Below are positions 43,310 through 51,496 of a stretch of DNA of 54,211 nt, piece by piece. Both the position numbers and the translations under genes were made by a program. Within the stretch, counting starts at the first letter, position 1, and every line of letters starts with the position of its first letter. The notes under the pieces were generated by a model. It made no database searches, had not been told where the DNA came from, and saw only the letters and a program-made list of their open reading frames with translations. The stretch lies in the NCBI GenBank assembly GCA_963169455.1, contig CAUJDW010000138.1, forward strand, positions 1-54,211. Reading direction: 5' to 3'. Source of the stretch: Bacteroidota bacterium (GTDB lineage Bacteria > Bacteroidota > Bacteroidia > Chitinophagales > Saprospiraceae).

Positions 43310-43355
43310 GGTTCCAGGTTTTTATCCGGCTGAGCGTAGCTTGAAGCCTGGAACC
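43310..43355. repeat. Palindromic repeat with shared micro-motif
   Basis: GGTTCCAGG (43310-43318) pairs with CCTGGAACC (43347-43355). The loop contains TTTTTATCCGGCTGAGCGTA, a variant of a motif repeated upstream at 40151-40175. It sits between the glycosyltransferase and the DUF2177 gene. Confidence 0.5.
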
Positions 43356-43407
43356 TCGAACGGCGCCTTGCGGCCGCCCCGTTATTAAAGCGGAGAAGAC
43401 GGCAGGT

Positions 43408-43800
43408 TTACGAACGCCCAAAATACCAGCTCACCCAGGCCGTGACGGCGCAGAGGATCATGCCCCAGAGGATGTCGATAAAAACGATGGGCCAGGGCCA
43501 GTTGGCGATAACCGCCCGGTTGGTCAGTTCGTAGGTGGCGTAAGTGACGAGCCCGAAAGCTGCGCCCCGGAACAGAACCATCGGCGCCTGCCCCTGCGCC
43601 GATGGTTGTATGGCGAAGAACACCAGCCCGGCCAGGAAAAGGAGGTAAAAGGGAATCGCCGCCGCCCAGTCGGCCTGTTCGCGCATCAGGTGGCCCAGAT
43701 AGCGGCGGTAAAGGCCCCGCCCCAGCCATCCCAGCCACAATAGGTCGAGGGCGAAAAAGGGGAGGAGGGCGATGAGGTAAAATCTTAGGAAACTGCTCAT
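43408..43800 (-). CDS. DUF2177-family membrane protein
   Basis: A 130-residue protein with four hydrophobic helices and the family marks FFALDLLWLGWLGRGLYRR and VTYATYELTNRAVIANWPW. DUF2177 proteins are small inner-membrane proteins of unknown role, frequently in gene clusters with lipid or glycosyltransferase genes. It lies 10 bp downstream of a lipoprotein gene, so it is in the same operon as the two lipoproteins at 43811-44661. Confidence 0.85.
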   Translation of the reverse strand: MSSFLRFYLIALLPFFALDLLWLGWLGRGLYRRYLGHLMREQADWAAAIPFYLLFLAGLVFFAIQPSAQGQAPMVLFRGAAFGLVTYATYELTNRAVIANWPWPIVFIDILWGMILCAVTAWVSWYFGRS

Positions 43801-43810
43801 GGCGTTTTAT

Positions 43811-44218
43811 TTACCGGAAGCGGCCGGCCTGGGCGTCCACCCTTTCCCGGATATGGCGAATGGCGGCCAGCCATTCCTTCTGATGCCTGTACAGGGCTTT
43901 GGGCCCGGCCGGGGCCGGGGAATCTTTGCCGGAAGCGGCCTTCTTTTCCCCGGCCTCCCAGAGCCGGTAGCTCTCCTCAATGGATTCCACCTCCCTGATG
44001 AATTCGATCTCGTCGGGAAAGAGCGCCCGCCCCTGAACATTCAGGCTGTTTTTCTGCAGGTTCAGGGCCTGTAACCGGGGCCGGAGCTGTTCCGCCGTTT
44101 GAAGGGCAAGATGGTAGGCTTCATCAGCCTGCCTGAGGCTGCGCTGGGCGCCGCAGGAAGCGATGGCCAGGGTCAGGAGGCCAAAAAAAGCCAGGTGGGA
44201 TAACCGCATCATGCCCAA
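43811..44218 (-). CDS. Lipoprotein of unknown function
   Basis: A 135-residue protein with a lipoprotein signal (lipobox AIASC, lipidated Cys near residue 22). The rest is a charged helical region (LRQADEAYHLALQTAEQLRP; FIREVESIEESYRLW) likely to be coiled coil or a helical bundle. No family is recognised. It lies 8 bp downstream of another lipoprotein gene and 10 bp upstream of the DUF2177 gene, so these three are probably co-transcribed. Confidence 0.7.
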   Translation of the reverse strand: MGMMRLSHLAFFGLLTLAIASCGAQRSLRQADEAYHLALQTAEQLRPRLQALNLQKNSLNVQGRALFPDEIEFIREVESIEESYRLWEAGEKKAASGKDSPAPAGPKALYRHQKEWLAAIRHIRERVDAQAGRFR

Positions 44219-44226
44219 AGCGTTTT

Positions 44227-44661
44227 TTAGTGGTCACACAAGCCGACAATATCGTGGAAAACATCGTGCAAAGCCGTGATCGAAGCGGTGAGCGCTTCAT
44301 CCGAACCGCCGCTGACTTCTGTCCCGATGGCTTCGGAACCAGCCTGCAGTTTTTGAAGTAACGCTTCCAGCCCCTTGCCTTTCATGCCTTCCGGCATGGG
44401 CAGTTCAGCCCATTTTTTTGCCGCGCCTGCCAGCTCGGCATGCCGCGTTTTCAGAGGCTCGAGGTCTCCTTCCTCTGCAGGGTGGAAGGTGGAAGACATG
44501 ATCTCGTGATAGGCCTCTTTGGCGGCATCCCAGTCATTGGCCACCTGTTCGGCATCAATCCCCGCCTGCTGGCTTTCTTCCTGTTGGGCAGTAGTGTTGC
44601 CGCAGGAGAACAGGAATAAAATAACCAGGGAAGCTACGGGCAAAGTGATCATTCTTTTCAT
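44227..44661 (-). CDS. Lipoprotein with four-helix-bundle-like domain
   Basis: A 144-residue lipoprotein (FLFSCGN, Cys at about 20). The mature protein is helical and acidic, and ends with LHDVFHDIVGLCDH, a His/Cys-rich tail that could bind a metal or heme. The overall size and pattern resemble small four-helix-bundle proteins of the cytochrome c' or DUF-type, but no CxxCH heme motif exists. It starts a three-gene run with the next lipoprotein and the DUF2177 protein. Metal-binding is inference from the tail. Confidence 0.65.
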   Translation of the reverse strand: MKRMITLPVASLVILFLFSCGNTTAQQEESQQAGIDAEQVANDWDAAKEAYHEIMSSTFHPAEEGDLEPLKTRHAELAGAAKKWAELPMPEGMKGKGLEALLQKLQAGSEAIGTEVSGGSDEALTASITALHDVFHDIVGLCDH

Positions 44662-44778
44662 TGTACTATGTTTTTTGATTGTTTATTTGCCGGGCTTCAG
44701 GTGCTTCCTTTCGGTTCAGTATGGAGAGCCACTAAGTGGCTCTCCACGCTAAACCGTTTAAACCTTAACCAACCCCAA

Positions 44779-46881
44779 TCACTCCAGCCCCATCTCTTTC
44801 AGCAGGCGGCCGGCTTTGTAGATATACTTCATCGCTGCGGCGATGCCGCCGGCATGGACGGCAACGGAGCGGTTGACTTCCATATCGTAGATGAAGTTGC
44901 CGGGCAGCGATTCGATGTTGCCGTCGAAGATCAACCCCACGAGTTCCCCTTTGGTGTTGATAATGGGGCTGCCCGAGTTGCCGCCGATGATGTCGCAGGT
45001 GGCGATGAAGTTGAGGGGGGCTTTCAGCAATTCGGCAGGCGGCGACATCCACTTTTCGGGCAATGACCAGGGGAATTCCCCATTGTTGGAGTAGTAGCGG
45101 TCATACAGGCCGAAATAGGTGGTTTTATAAGGCGCCTCGGTGCCGTTGTAGTTATACCCTTTAACCCATCCGTCGGCCAGGCGCTGGGTAAAGGTGGCGT
45201 CAGGAGGGATGGAAATGCCATAGATCTGGAAAACTTCATTGGCTATTTTGGAAGATAATACCTGCCGGGTGGGCGACCCTGCGCGGAAGGCCATGGAGGC
45301 CTCCTGGAGCTCGGGAGCCAGCAACTGGCCCATCCGGATGATGGGGTCTTTGGATTCCCTGAGTTTTTTGGGCTTGCCCTCCAGCAGTTTTTCAAGTTTC
45401 TTTTCGTCGCTGAATTTGGTGTCCGCCAGCATCTCTTTGGCTGCCTGTTCGGGCGTGCGCCCGTCCAGCAACTGGCCGACGTATTCATCGTCCGCCTGCC
45501 CATATTCCCGGAGCTCTTTCAGCAGGGTCGCCAGATATTTTTCTTCATACGGGTCGTTCAGGGCCGGCGCCAGGGCCATGATCTCCTGTTTGACCCCGTT
45601 CAGGGCTTCTTCCGATTCCTCGCCGTCCAGGGCCTGGATCAAGGCATAGGTGTTGAAGGCCAGCTGCAAGGCAGCACCGTTCATGGGGTTGGGAGGCAAG
45701 AGGGTGATCTCAGAGGCGTAACCGCCCAGGGGCACGTATTGTTCGGCCATTTCCTTCCAGTAGTCCTTGCCTTCTTTTACAGCCTTGGATTTGGCCTTGA
45801 CCTCTTGTTCCATTTTCCATTTCTTGCCCATCAGCTTGGGGTCGTTCAGGCCGTCCACGATGCCGCCGATAGCCTTGGCGCCGTTCGCCAGCTCGAAGAT
45901 TTGTTCCAGGAGTTCGGGGCTGGGTTCTTTGGCGTATCTCTCCTGCAGGATGTTGATTCGGTTGTTCATCCATGCCACCAGGATTTTGTAGCGGTAGTCC
46001 CTGTCGTATTCCAGTTGGGCCATGGTGCGGTAGCGCTCGGTGCTGCCGGGGTTGCCGATGGTGAAAACGGCTTCGTTTTCTTCGGCGCCTGCAGGGTTGA
46101 GAGGGAAATAAAAGTCGGAAGAATTAACCGGCTGTCCGTTCTCATAGGCCCGCCAGAGGGTCATGTCGAGGTTGTAGCGCGGGTAGGTGAAGTTGTCGGG
46201 GTCTCCTCCGAAGTAGCCGAGATGCAATTCCGGGATGAGCACCAGGCGGATGTCGTCATAGCGCTTGTAGCCGTAGATGGAGTATTTGCCGCCGCTGTAA
46301 AAGGTGACCGTTTCAAGTTCCAGCCCCTGCCAGCCTTCCTTTTGGGCGTATTCCTGCTCGGCGGCCTGCAGGGCTTCCCGCTGTTTGGCCAGCCGCTCTT
46401 CGTCGGTGGAGGTTTTTCCTGTGTATTCGTTCACAAAGCCGGTGATGTCTTCGTACTTCACGAGCTGGCTGACGAACAGGCCGGGTATCTGCCGCTCTTC
46501 GGCCATCGTGGAGGCGTAGAAGCCATTGTTTTCAAAATCTTCGCCTTCCTGCTGCACCTTGAAGACCTCTCCCCGCGAACAGTGGTGGTTGGTCAGGATC
46601 AGGCCGTCGGGGGAGATAAAGGATGCGGAGCACCAGGAAGCGAATTTCAGGGAAGCCATCCGGGCCTTTTCCCACCATTGCTCACTGGGCTGGAACCCGT
46701 AGGTTTCCTTGAAGTACTGCATGGGAGCATGTTCGAAGGTCCACATTTTCCCGAAGTCGAAACGGCTGATTTCGACATCTGTCTTGTAGGGCGCCGCCGG
46801 TTGGGCGTTCAGCGAAAGCAGGGCAATAACGAGAAGCCCTACTGCCGTGAGCGTAAGTCGAGTGCTTATTCTTTTTGCCAT
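44779..46881 (-). CDS. S46-family dipeptidyl peptidase (DPP7-like)
   Basis: A 700-residue exported serine peptidase of family S46. The catalytic His100 lies in LTNHHCSRGE and the nucleophile Ser636 in IIGGNSGSP. A signal peptide ends around SLNAQPAA. The residue in the specificity region is Gly (FDGN, about 654), as in DPP7, which prefers hydrophobic P1 residues, whereas an Arg there marks the acidic-preferring DPP11. It removes dipeptides from the N-terminus of peptides in the periplasm, fitting a peptide-utilising lifestyle. Such enzymes are found mainly in Bacteroidota and some Proteobacteria. Confidence 0.93.
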   Translation of the reverse strand: MAKRISTRLTLTAVGLLVIALLSLNAQPAAPYKTDVEISRFDFGKMWTFEHAPMQYFKETYGFQPSEQWWEKARMASLKFASWCSASFISPDGLILTNHHCSRGEVFKVQQEGEDFENNGFYASTMAEERQIPGLFVSQLVKYEDITGFVNEYTGKTSTDEERLAKQREALQAAEQEYAQKEGWQGLELETVTFYSGGKYSIYGYKRYDDIRLVLIPELHLGYFGGDPDNFTYPRYNLDMTLWRAYENGQPVNSSDFYFPLNPAGAEENEAVFTIGNPGSTERYRTMAQLEYDRDYRYKILVAWMNNRINILQERYAKEPSPELLEQIFELANGAKAIGGIVDGLNDPKLMGKKWKMEQEVKAKSKAVKEGKDYWKEMAEQYVPLGGYASEITLLPPNPMNGAALQLAFNTYALIQALDGEESEEALNGVKQEIMALAPALNDPYEEKYLATLLKELREYGQADDEYVGQLLDGRTPEQAAKEMLADTKFSDEKKLEKLLEGKPKKLRESKDPIIRMGQLLAPELQEASMAFRAGSPTRQVLSSKIANEVFQIYGISIPPDATFTQRLADGWVKGYNYNGTEAPYKTTYFGLYDRYYSNNGEFPWSLPEKWMSPPAELLKAPLNFIATCDIIGGNSGSPIINTKGELVGLIFDGNIESLPGNFIYDMEVNRSVAVHAGGIAAAMKYIYKAGRLLKEMGLE

Positions 46882-47049
46882 CGTGTTATGTGTTTGAATA
46901 AAAAATAGGGAGTTTTTTCCCTCTATTTTGTGGGGATGGCAAAGTACGAATTATTTGGAAATGGTTATACTTAACAGCAACAGGTTTTGTGCGTCCTGGG
47001 GGGGCTTCGGACAGCAATTTGCCATGGAAGGCGCATAGGGGCAATCAGG

Positions 47050-47331
47050 TCAGGTTTGAAGGCCAGTTGCAGGGGTTTCTTTTGCAGGAAGGCTGCTGAA
47101 GAGCATCAAATGGGGGTTCTGGGTTCTGGCCATGGCTTTTCCGGAAAGAGCGCGTTTCAGTAATTCATCAATTTTTTCCACACATGCGGCATGCCGGCTT
47201 CCGATCGGGCTCATGTTGATGGTTTTGCCTTCCAGCAGTTCAACGCGGCCTTCTTCCTTCAAAATACCGGCCTCTGCCATCTTGTGGTATTCCTCAACCG
47301 TCATTAATCGCTGCTCCAGTTGGACTGCCAT
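47050..47331 (-). pseudogene. Truncated Uma2-family (DUF820) protein
   Basis: 93 residues. The N-terminal part (MTVEEYHKMAEAGILKEEGR and VELLEGKTINMSPIGSRHA) matches Uma2-family restriction-endonuclease-like proteins. After RTQNP the sequence departs from the family (HLMLFSSLPAKETPATG) and stops, removing the half with the catalytic Asp/Glu-x-Lys site. The usual length is about 180-200 residues. It is therefore probably a remnant. No continuation is seen downstream, so a deletion or rearrangement removed it. Confidence 0.8.
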
Positions 47332-47465
47332 GATGATCTTTTTTTAAAAATACCAGGTTTCCGGCTTTTTTGCCGGAAAATCTCCCGCTCATGCCTGCCT
47401 GCGGAAAAGCAGAAAGTGGCGCCGCCGGGCATTCCTGGCCTGCTGCCCGGCGGCGGGATGCCTGA

Positions 47466-48224
47466 TCAGGCCTTATTATAAATGCGGCTGATCAGGTTGT
47501 CGATGATGTACCCCTTTGTCCGGGAGAAAAAAGTATCCAGTTCTTCAAGGTAACGGTGGTAGAGGAAATTCATGGCCAGCCCCGTGATCAGCGCCACGAG
47601 GGTGGTGTCGAAAGCGACATTGAGGTGGCTGGTGATGGCCGGCATGCCTTCCGCTGTTTTGGCCAGGTGCGCCATGCCGATGGAGGTGGACAACCCGATG
47701 AGGGTGCCGATGAACCCCAGAGAGACAACGGCGCCGAGCAGGTACCGGACGGTTTCCAGCTTGCCTTCCAGTTCGTTTTTGCTGTTGTCCACCTGCGCAT
47801 TGAAAACCTGCAGGGTTTCGCCTACAGACTGGTCGTTGCGGTACTGGGTGCAGGCCTTTTTGATGAAATCCGCCACCAGGTAGCTGTTGCCGTTTTTCTC
47901 CACCTGAATGGTGTTGAGTTTGATCTGCGCCACTTCTTCAGGAGAGAGCACGAGCTGGTCGCGTGTCGGCAGCAATCCCAGGCTGAAGCCCTGGTGCTGG
48001 CTGCGAATGAACCTGCGCTGCTCCAGGAGTTCCAGCATGCTGTAGGTGAACACGGCATAGATGGCTGCCTGGATGTAGCCCTGGTAGGAGCCCCCCAGCG
48101 CCTCGATGAGCCGGTGGATACCCGAACCGGGCGAGAAGATGCTGCCCGCAAGGATCAGCAACAGCCACAGGAGGGCCGCTGCGAGCAGGCTGAAAATCAA
48201 TTGGAAACTTTTGGTTTTAAACAT
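47466..48224 (-). CDS. MotA/TolQ/ExbB-family proton-channel protein
   Basis: A 252-residue inner-membrane protein. Two N-terminal membrane segments (residues 8-30 and 50-68), a long cytoplasmic part, and the C-terminal pair IGTLIGLSTSIGMAH and VAFDTTLVALITGLAMNFLY match the MotA/TolQ/ExbB proton channel. The channel uses proton flow to drive force on a partner. Only 5 bp separate its start from the stop of the upstream partner gene, so they form an operon. Neither flagellar nor Ton partners are nearby, so the energised target is unknown. Confidence 0.88.
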   Translation of the reverse strand: MFKTKSFQLIFSLLAAALLWLLLILAGSIFSPGSGIHRLIEALGGSYQGYIQAAIYAVFTYSMLELLEQRRFIRSQHQGFSLGLLPTRDQLVLSPEEVAQIKLNTIQVEKNGNSYLVADFIKKACTQYRNDQSVGETLQVFNAQVDNSKNELEGKLETVRYLLGAVVSLGFIGTLIGLSTSIGMAHLAKTAEGMPAITSHLNVAFDTTLVALITGLAMNFLYHRYLEELDTFFSRTKGYIIDNLISRIYNKA

Positions 48225-48229
48225 GGCCC

Positions 48230-49132
48230 TTAATTTTTGATGAACTGAAAAGTGCCGTCCGCTTTCAGGCGCACCGTGCCCAGCGAGACGCGGTTATCAA
48301 TCATTTTTACTTCTTTGGAGAAGGATTCCCCCCGTTCCACACCCTGATTGTCTTTGGTATAAACCAGGCCGGTGACGGTGACGGAGTTGTTCTTTTTCAG
48401 GCTCTCCTTGAATTGTGCGTAGAGCTTGTATTCTCCGGGGATGATGGGCCCGAACTGCCGTACGGCTTCCTGGTTGGTGCGCAGGTCGTTGCCGAAGATG
48501 CGGTTGCGGGATTTGCCGCTGTCCCATTCGCCGATGGCGCGGTCTTTTTTCCTGCCTCCATAAACGCAGTCTCCGCCCTTACACACAAAGAGGTCGACGT
48601 TGTTGGCGATGTCCCTCCACTTGATCTCGAAGGAGACGTTGGCGGGCACGGAGGGGGCGTCGCCTTTGTAAACAGGGGGCGCTTCCGCCGTGCTTTTCGG
48701 GTTCTCCGGAGCAGGCCGGGGGCTGCCTTGTTCCTCCGCGGGCTTTTCGGCCTCCTTTTTCGGGGGTTCGGGCAAATGGGCCCTGTCGGGCTGCCTGGCC
48801 GGTTCCCGGCTGGCGACAGTGCGGGCCGGCTCGGGGCGTGCAGCCACCGGAGCCGCAGGGGCAGGTTCCCTCTTAGGCGCTCCCGGTAGGCTTTTGTAAT
48901 CCACCAGTATGGCGAACAAGGTATCACCGGCCCTTTTGAAGCGCAGGCTGTCCGGCAGTTCCCCGAAAAGCTGCATCCGGGTGGTGTCGAAGTAAACGGC
49001 CGCCTGTTGCACTTTTGCCGCCGGCGCTCCGCCCTTTGGCGTGATGATGAACAGGAAGATCACCGCGCCCAGCGCACTGGTGAGCAGGTCCAGAAAGGAC
49101 AGGTTGAACATTTCAGCTTTTCTCCTTGACAT
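48230..49132 (-). CDS. Single-pass channel partner with proline-rich linker and YfaP-like (DUF2135-like) domain
   Basis: A 300-residue protein. The N-terminal NLSFLDLLTSALGAVIFLFI is a membrane helix with an Asp, the usual proton-carrying residue of MotB/ExbD-type partners. It is followed by a Pro/Ala-rich linker (about residues 85-150), then a beta-rich region containing VSFEIKWRDIANNVDLFV and PIIPGEYKLYAQF. This resembles the YfaP/DUF2135 beta-sandwich seen with VWA proteins. No peptidoglycan-binding OmpA domain is evident. It overlaps the upstream zinc-ribbon gene by 20 bp. Function unknown; the domain assignment is tentative. Confidence 0.75.
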   Translation of the reverse strand: MSRRKAEMFNLSFLDLLTSALGAVIFLFIITPKGGAPAAKVQQAAVYFDTTRMQLFGELPDSLRFKRAGDTLFAILVDYKSLPGAPKREPAPAAPVAARPEPARTVASREPARQPDRAHLPEPPKKEAEKPAEEQGSPRPAPENPKSTAEAPPVYKGDAPSVPANVSFEIKWRDIANNVDLFVCKGGDCVYGGRKKDRAIGEWDSGKSRNRIFGNDLRTNQEAVRQFGPIIPGEYKLYAQFKESLKKNNSVTVTGLVYTKDNQGVERGESFSKEVKMIDNRVSLGTVRLKADGTFQFIKN

Positions 49133-49418
49133 AAGGCGTTGCTTTAAAGGTTAGCACCTGAGCCGTATTCCCGTTTGCACCGGAGTTTCTACCGGGCGCC
49201 CGTTTTGGGAGGGGGAAACGGCATTCCAGGCATTTATCTCCGTCTCCGGGGGTGTCGCTCCCGCAGTTACGGCAAGAGATGATGGTTTTGGGCGCCTCCA
49301 GGGGGTCGCCGGCCCAGCCTTCATCGTCCTGATGGGTGAAATGGCCTTTCATGTTGCAATGCACACAGCGTTCGGTTCCGTCCTCGTTGACGGTGAAACA
49401 GTTATTGCAGATCAGCAT
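49113..49418 (-). CDS. Double zinc-ribbon protein, first gene of the channel operon
   Basis: A 101-residue soluble protein with two CxxC pairs in tandem: CNNCFTVNEDGTERCVHC and CRNCGSDTPGDGDKCLEC. Each forms a zinc-ribbon of about 15-18 residues between its paired cysteines. No other domain is visible. It overlaps the channel-partner gene by 20 bp, so translation is probably coupled. It may regulate or scaffold the channel complex at the cytoplasmic face; this is inference from gene order. Confidence 0.8.
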   Translation of the reverse strand: MLICNNCFTVNEDGTERCVHCNMKGHFTHQDDEGWAGDPLEAPKTIISCRNCGSDTPGDGDKCLECRFPLPKRAPGRNSGANGNTAQVLTFKATPYVKEKS

Positions 49419-49499
49419 AACGCTTTGGATTTTACAGTTACTGCAAAAGGCAAGTATCTCGGTTTGCTCCTTTTATATTTTGCGGTCCCGTATTGTTAG

Positions 49500-50243
49500 T
49501 TAGTACCGGTCGCCAAACCTGAAGTGGTATTCATAGCCTACCGACAGTATGGTGGAGCGGTTCAGCTGGTCTCCTTTGAAGGCGTCGAAAAAGTCGTTGG
49601 CGTCCTTGTAACGGGGGTTGAAGGAATCGGCCAGCCCGGAGTCCCAGGTAGCGCTGAAGGTGACCTTGCTGTTTTCGTTGATGGCAAACACCAGGCCCGG
49701 CGATACCTGGAATCCCATCTGCATGGAGCGGTAATCGTCGTTAAGGCCGTCGCCGAAGGAGACGGTGTAGTTCTGGACGTCCGTTTCGTCGGAGCCGAAA
49801 TACTGGGTTTCCTCATCCAGTTTCCCCTTCAGCCCGAAATTAAAAGAAGGGCCGATGGCAAAGGAAAGCGCGAAGCGGCCTGTCAGGTATTTGCGGTAGC
49901 CGAGCAATACCGGGATGGAGATGAAGTGCAGCTTTTCCCTGCCGGTGAAGTAGCCGGTTCCGAATTCATCCTGGAAGTTGTCCGTCCGGTATTCCCCTCC
50001 TTTCTGAATGTACTGGATCCCACTGCTGAGCGTGAAGTTCTGGATCTCGAAGCCAAAGCTGGCGCCTCCGTTCAGGCCGAAGACAGAGCTTGCACCCGGG
50101 TAGAGTTCCGCCAGGTCTTCGGTGTATTTGAATTTGGAGAAATTGCCTCCGCCGCCGGCGCCGATGAAGAAGGAGCTGTTTTGGGCGCGAAGGGAAGCCA
50201 TGCCGATGAAGAGAAGCAACAGAGCTGTGATGTGGGTTTTCAT
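49500..50243 (-). CDS. PorT-like outer-membrane beta-barrel protein
   Basis: A 247-residue protein with a signal peptide ending at ASLRAQN. The strand pattern (FFIGAGGGGNFSKFKY; LHFISIPVLLGYRKYL; GFQVSPGLVFAIN) matches the PorT/OMP_b-brl family, and the C-terminus ends in aromatic-rich YEYHFRFGDRY. It lies 81 bp upstream of the zinc-ribbon gene on the same strand but with a gap large enough for its own promoter. The function is unknown; PorT itself acts in type IX secretion. ATG 50243 gives the signal peptide; an upstream start would not. Confidence 0.8.
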   Translation of the reverse strand: MKTHITALLLLFIGMASLRAQNSSFFIGAGGGGNFSKFKYTEDLAELYPGASSVFGLNGGASFGFEIQNFTLSSGIQYIQKGGEYRTDNFQDEFGTGYFTGREKLHFISIPVLLGYRKYLTGRFALSFAIGPSFNFGLKGKLDEETQYFGSDETDVQNYTVSFGDGLNDDYRSMQMGFQVSPGLVFAINENSKVTFSATWDSGLADSFNPRYKDANDFFDAFKGDQLNRSTILSVGYEYHFRFGDRY

Positions 50244-50741
50244 AGTCGGATTGTTTTTATTGGTTAAAGAAGTTTTTCGAGAGCCGGCCAGTGCTTGTGC
50301 AGCCCCTTGTGTTTTCCAGGGTGCTGGCAATGAGCCAGGCCGCATTTGCTTATGGGGCGGCGCGTTTCATAGTTTTCGTTTTCGCTCCGCCCGGAACGCT
50401 GTTCGTAACCTTCGCGGCTGCGGCTTTGGGTTCCTGAAATCAGATGAAAATAGAGAAGCGGAATATGGGTTGCTCAACAGGGGAATGCGATGAATCGCTT
50501 AGTACACCACAAAGTAAGGGGCGGGAAATGTTAAGAGGTGTTATGGATGGGTTACGCTTTTCTTAAGCGGAGGAGATTAACGCGTTGTTAAGGAAGGGGT
50601 TAAGGGATTTAACGAAGGGCATGGAGCATAGGGCATGGGGGGTTAGAGCATGGAGCAGTAACTGGGTAGAGCTTGGGATGACAGTTTTGAAATTCAAGTT
50701 GCCCGGCCGGGGATAGGAGGATTTATCCGGATAAGGGAGGA
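50244..50741. other. Gene-free stretch with short repeats
   Basis: About 500 bp between the barrel gene and the tRNA cluster. A degenerate GCATGGAGCATAGG-type tandem repeat lies at 50618-50657. No protein frame is supported. Confidence 0.45.
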
Positions 50742-50780
50742 TAAAAAAAGCCCGAGCAGTTGCAAAGCAACTCTCAGGCT
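50742..50780 (-). terminator. Intrinsic terminator after tRNA-Pro
   Basis: On the minus strand the stem AGCCTGAGAGTTGC/GCAACTGCTCGGGCT (imperfect) is followed by seven T residues, 10 bp downstream of tRNA-Pro. Confidence 0.8.
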
Positions 50781-50789
50781 CTTAGTTCG

Positions 50790-50863
50790 TCGGGGTGACA
50801 GGATTTGAACCTGCGACCCCTTGCACCCCATGCAAGTGCGCTACCGGGCTGCGCTACACCCCG
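50790..50863 (-). tRNA. tRNA-Pro(GGG)
   Basis: A 74-nt tRNA. The acceptor CGGGGTG/CACCCCG pairs fully with discriminator A. The anticodon stem CTTGC/GCAAG encloses ATGGGGT, giving anticodon GGG. The T-arm is GCAGGTTCAAATCCTGT-like. CCA is not encoded. It has its own terminator on each side. Confidence 0.95.
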
Positions 50864-50889
50864 AACTAACCGCCGGGAAGGCGGATTTT

Positions 50890-50926
50890 CAAAAAAAAGC
50901 CCGCTGAATTAAAAGAACAGGCGGGC
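50890..50926 (-). terminator. Intrinsic terminator after tRNA-Val
   Basis: On the minus strand GCCCGCCTG pairs with CAGCGGGC (one bulge) and is followed by eight T residues. It separates tRNA-Val from tRNA-Pro, so they are probably separate transcripts. Confidence 0.75.
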
Positions 50927-50930
50927 GAGG

Positions 50931-51005
50931 TGGTCATTACTGGATTCGAACCAGTGACCTCTGCTCTGTCAAAGCAGCGCTCTAAACCAACTGAGCTAAA
51001 TGACC
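50931..51005 (-). tRNA. tRNA-Val(GAC)
   Basis: A 75-nt tRNA. The acceptor GGTCATT/AATGACC has discriminator A. The anticodon stem CTGCT/AGCAG encloses TTGACAG, giving anticodon GAC. The T-arm ACTGGTTCGAATCCAGT is canonical. CCA is not encoded. Confidence 0.95.
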
Positions 51006-51496
51006 TCGAAACGGCCTGGAAAACGGCCGGAATCCTGCGCTTTTGCAGAAGCGGTTGCAAAGATAGAAAAATCCTGCCATTTGGAAAAAGCATGCTGCCG
51101 ATTTTTTCGTGGCTTATTAATAAACTCCCTGCGGGGGCCATGTGGTTCCCAAAAAGAGGCTGGTTTGCGGAAGTGGGCTGGAGCTTTGCGAAACCGCCCT
51201 TCTGTGATTTTATCGTATATGACTGGATTATTTATCCACAGCCTGTTGAAAAATAGGCCTGCGGCGGCCCTTAAAAAGTCCATTATGGCCCTTACATTTA
51301 TCGAATCAAGATGCCGCCTGTCCAATGCGTATGCGGCGTGGGGTCCGGGATACCGGCGATGCTCCATGCTGCCTGTTTACACCTGAAAATCATTCACGCC
51401 CTCCGCCTGAATGGACTGCCCGCAGTTCTGTGGTGCAGCGTTTTTTGTTTTCTGTCCGGAGGAAGGGCATTAATAAACGGAGAAAATTCTACGAAT
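51006..51496. other. Upstream region of nrdJ with a DnaA-box-like site
   Basis: About 490 bp without a gene. TTATCCACA at 51232-51240 matches the consensus DnaA box, about 260 bp upstream of nrdJ; a single 9-mer match could be chance. I see no cobalamin riboswitch (no recognisable B12 box) and no repeated NrdR-type boxes. Confidence 0.4.

Noticed and set aside
47466-49418. Zorya-type anti-phage system
   Set aside because: The channel has no long ZorA-like cytoplasmic tail, the partner has no OmpA/peptidoglycan domain, and no ZorC/ZorD-like genes are nearby.
51006-51496. Cobalamin riboswitch upstream of nrdJ
   Set aside because: Expected by function, but no B12-box-like sequence or the typical long fold is visible by eye; a covariance search would settle it.
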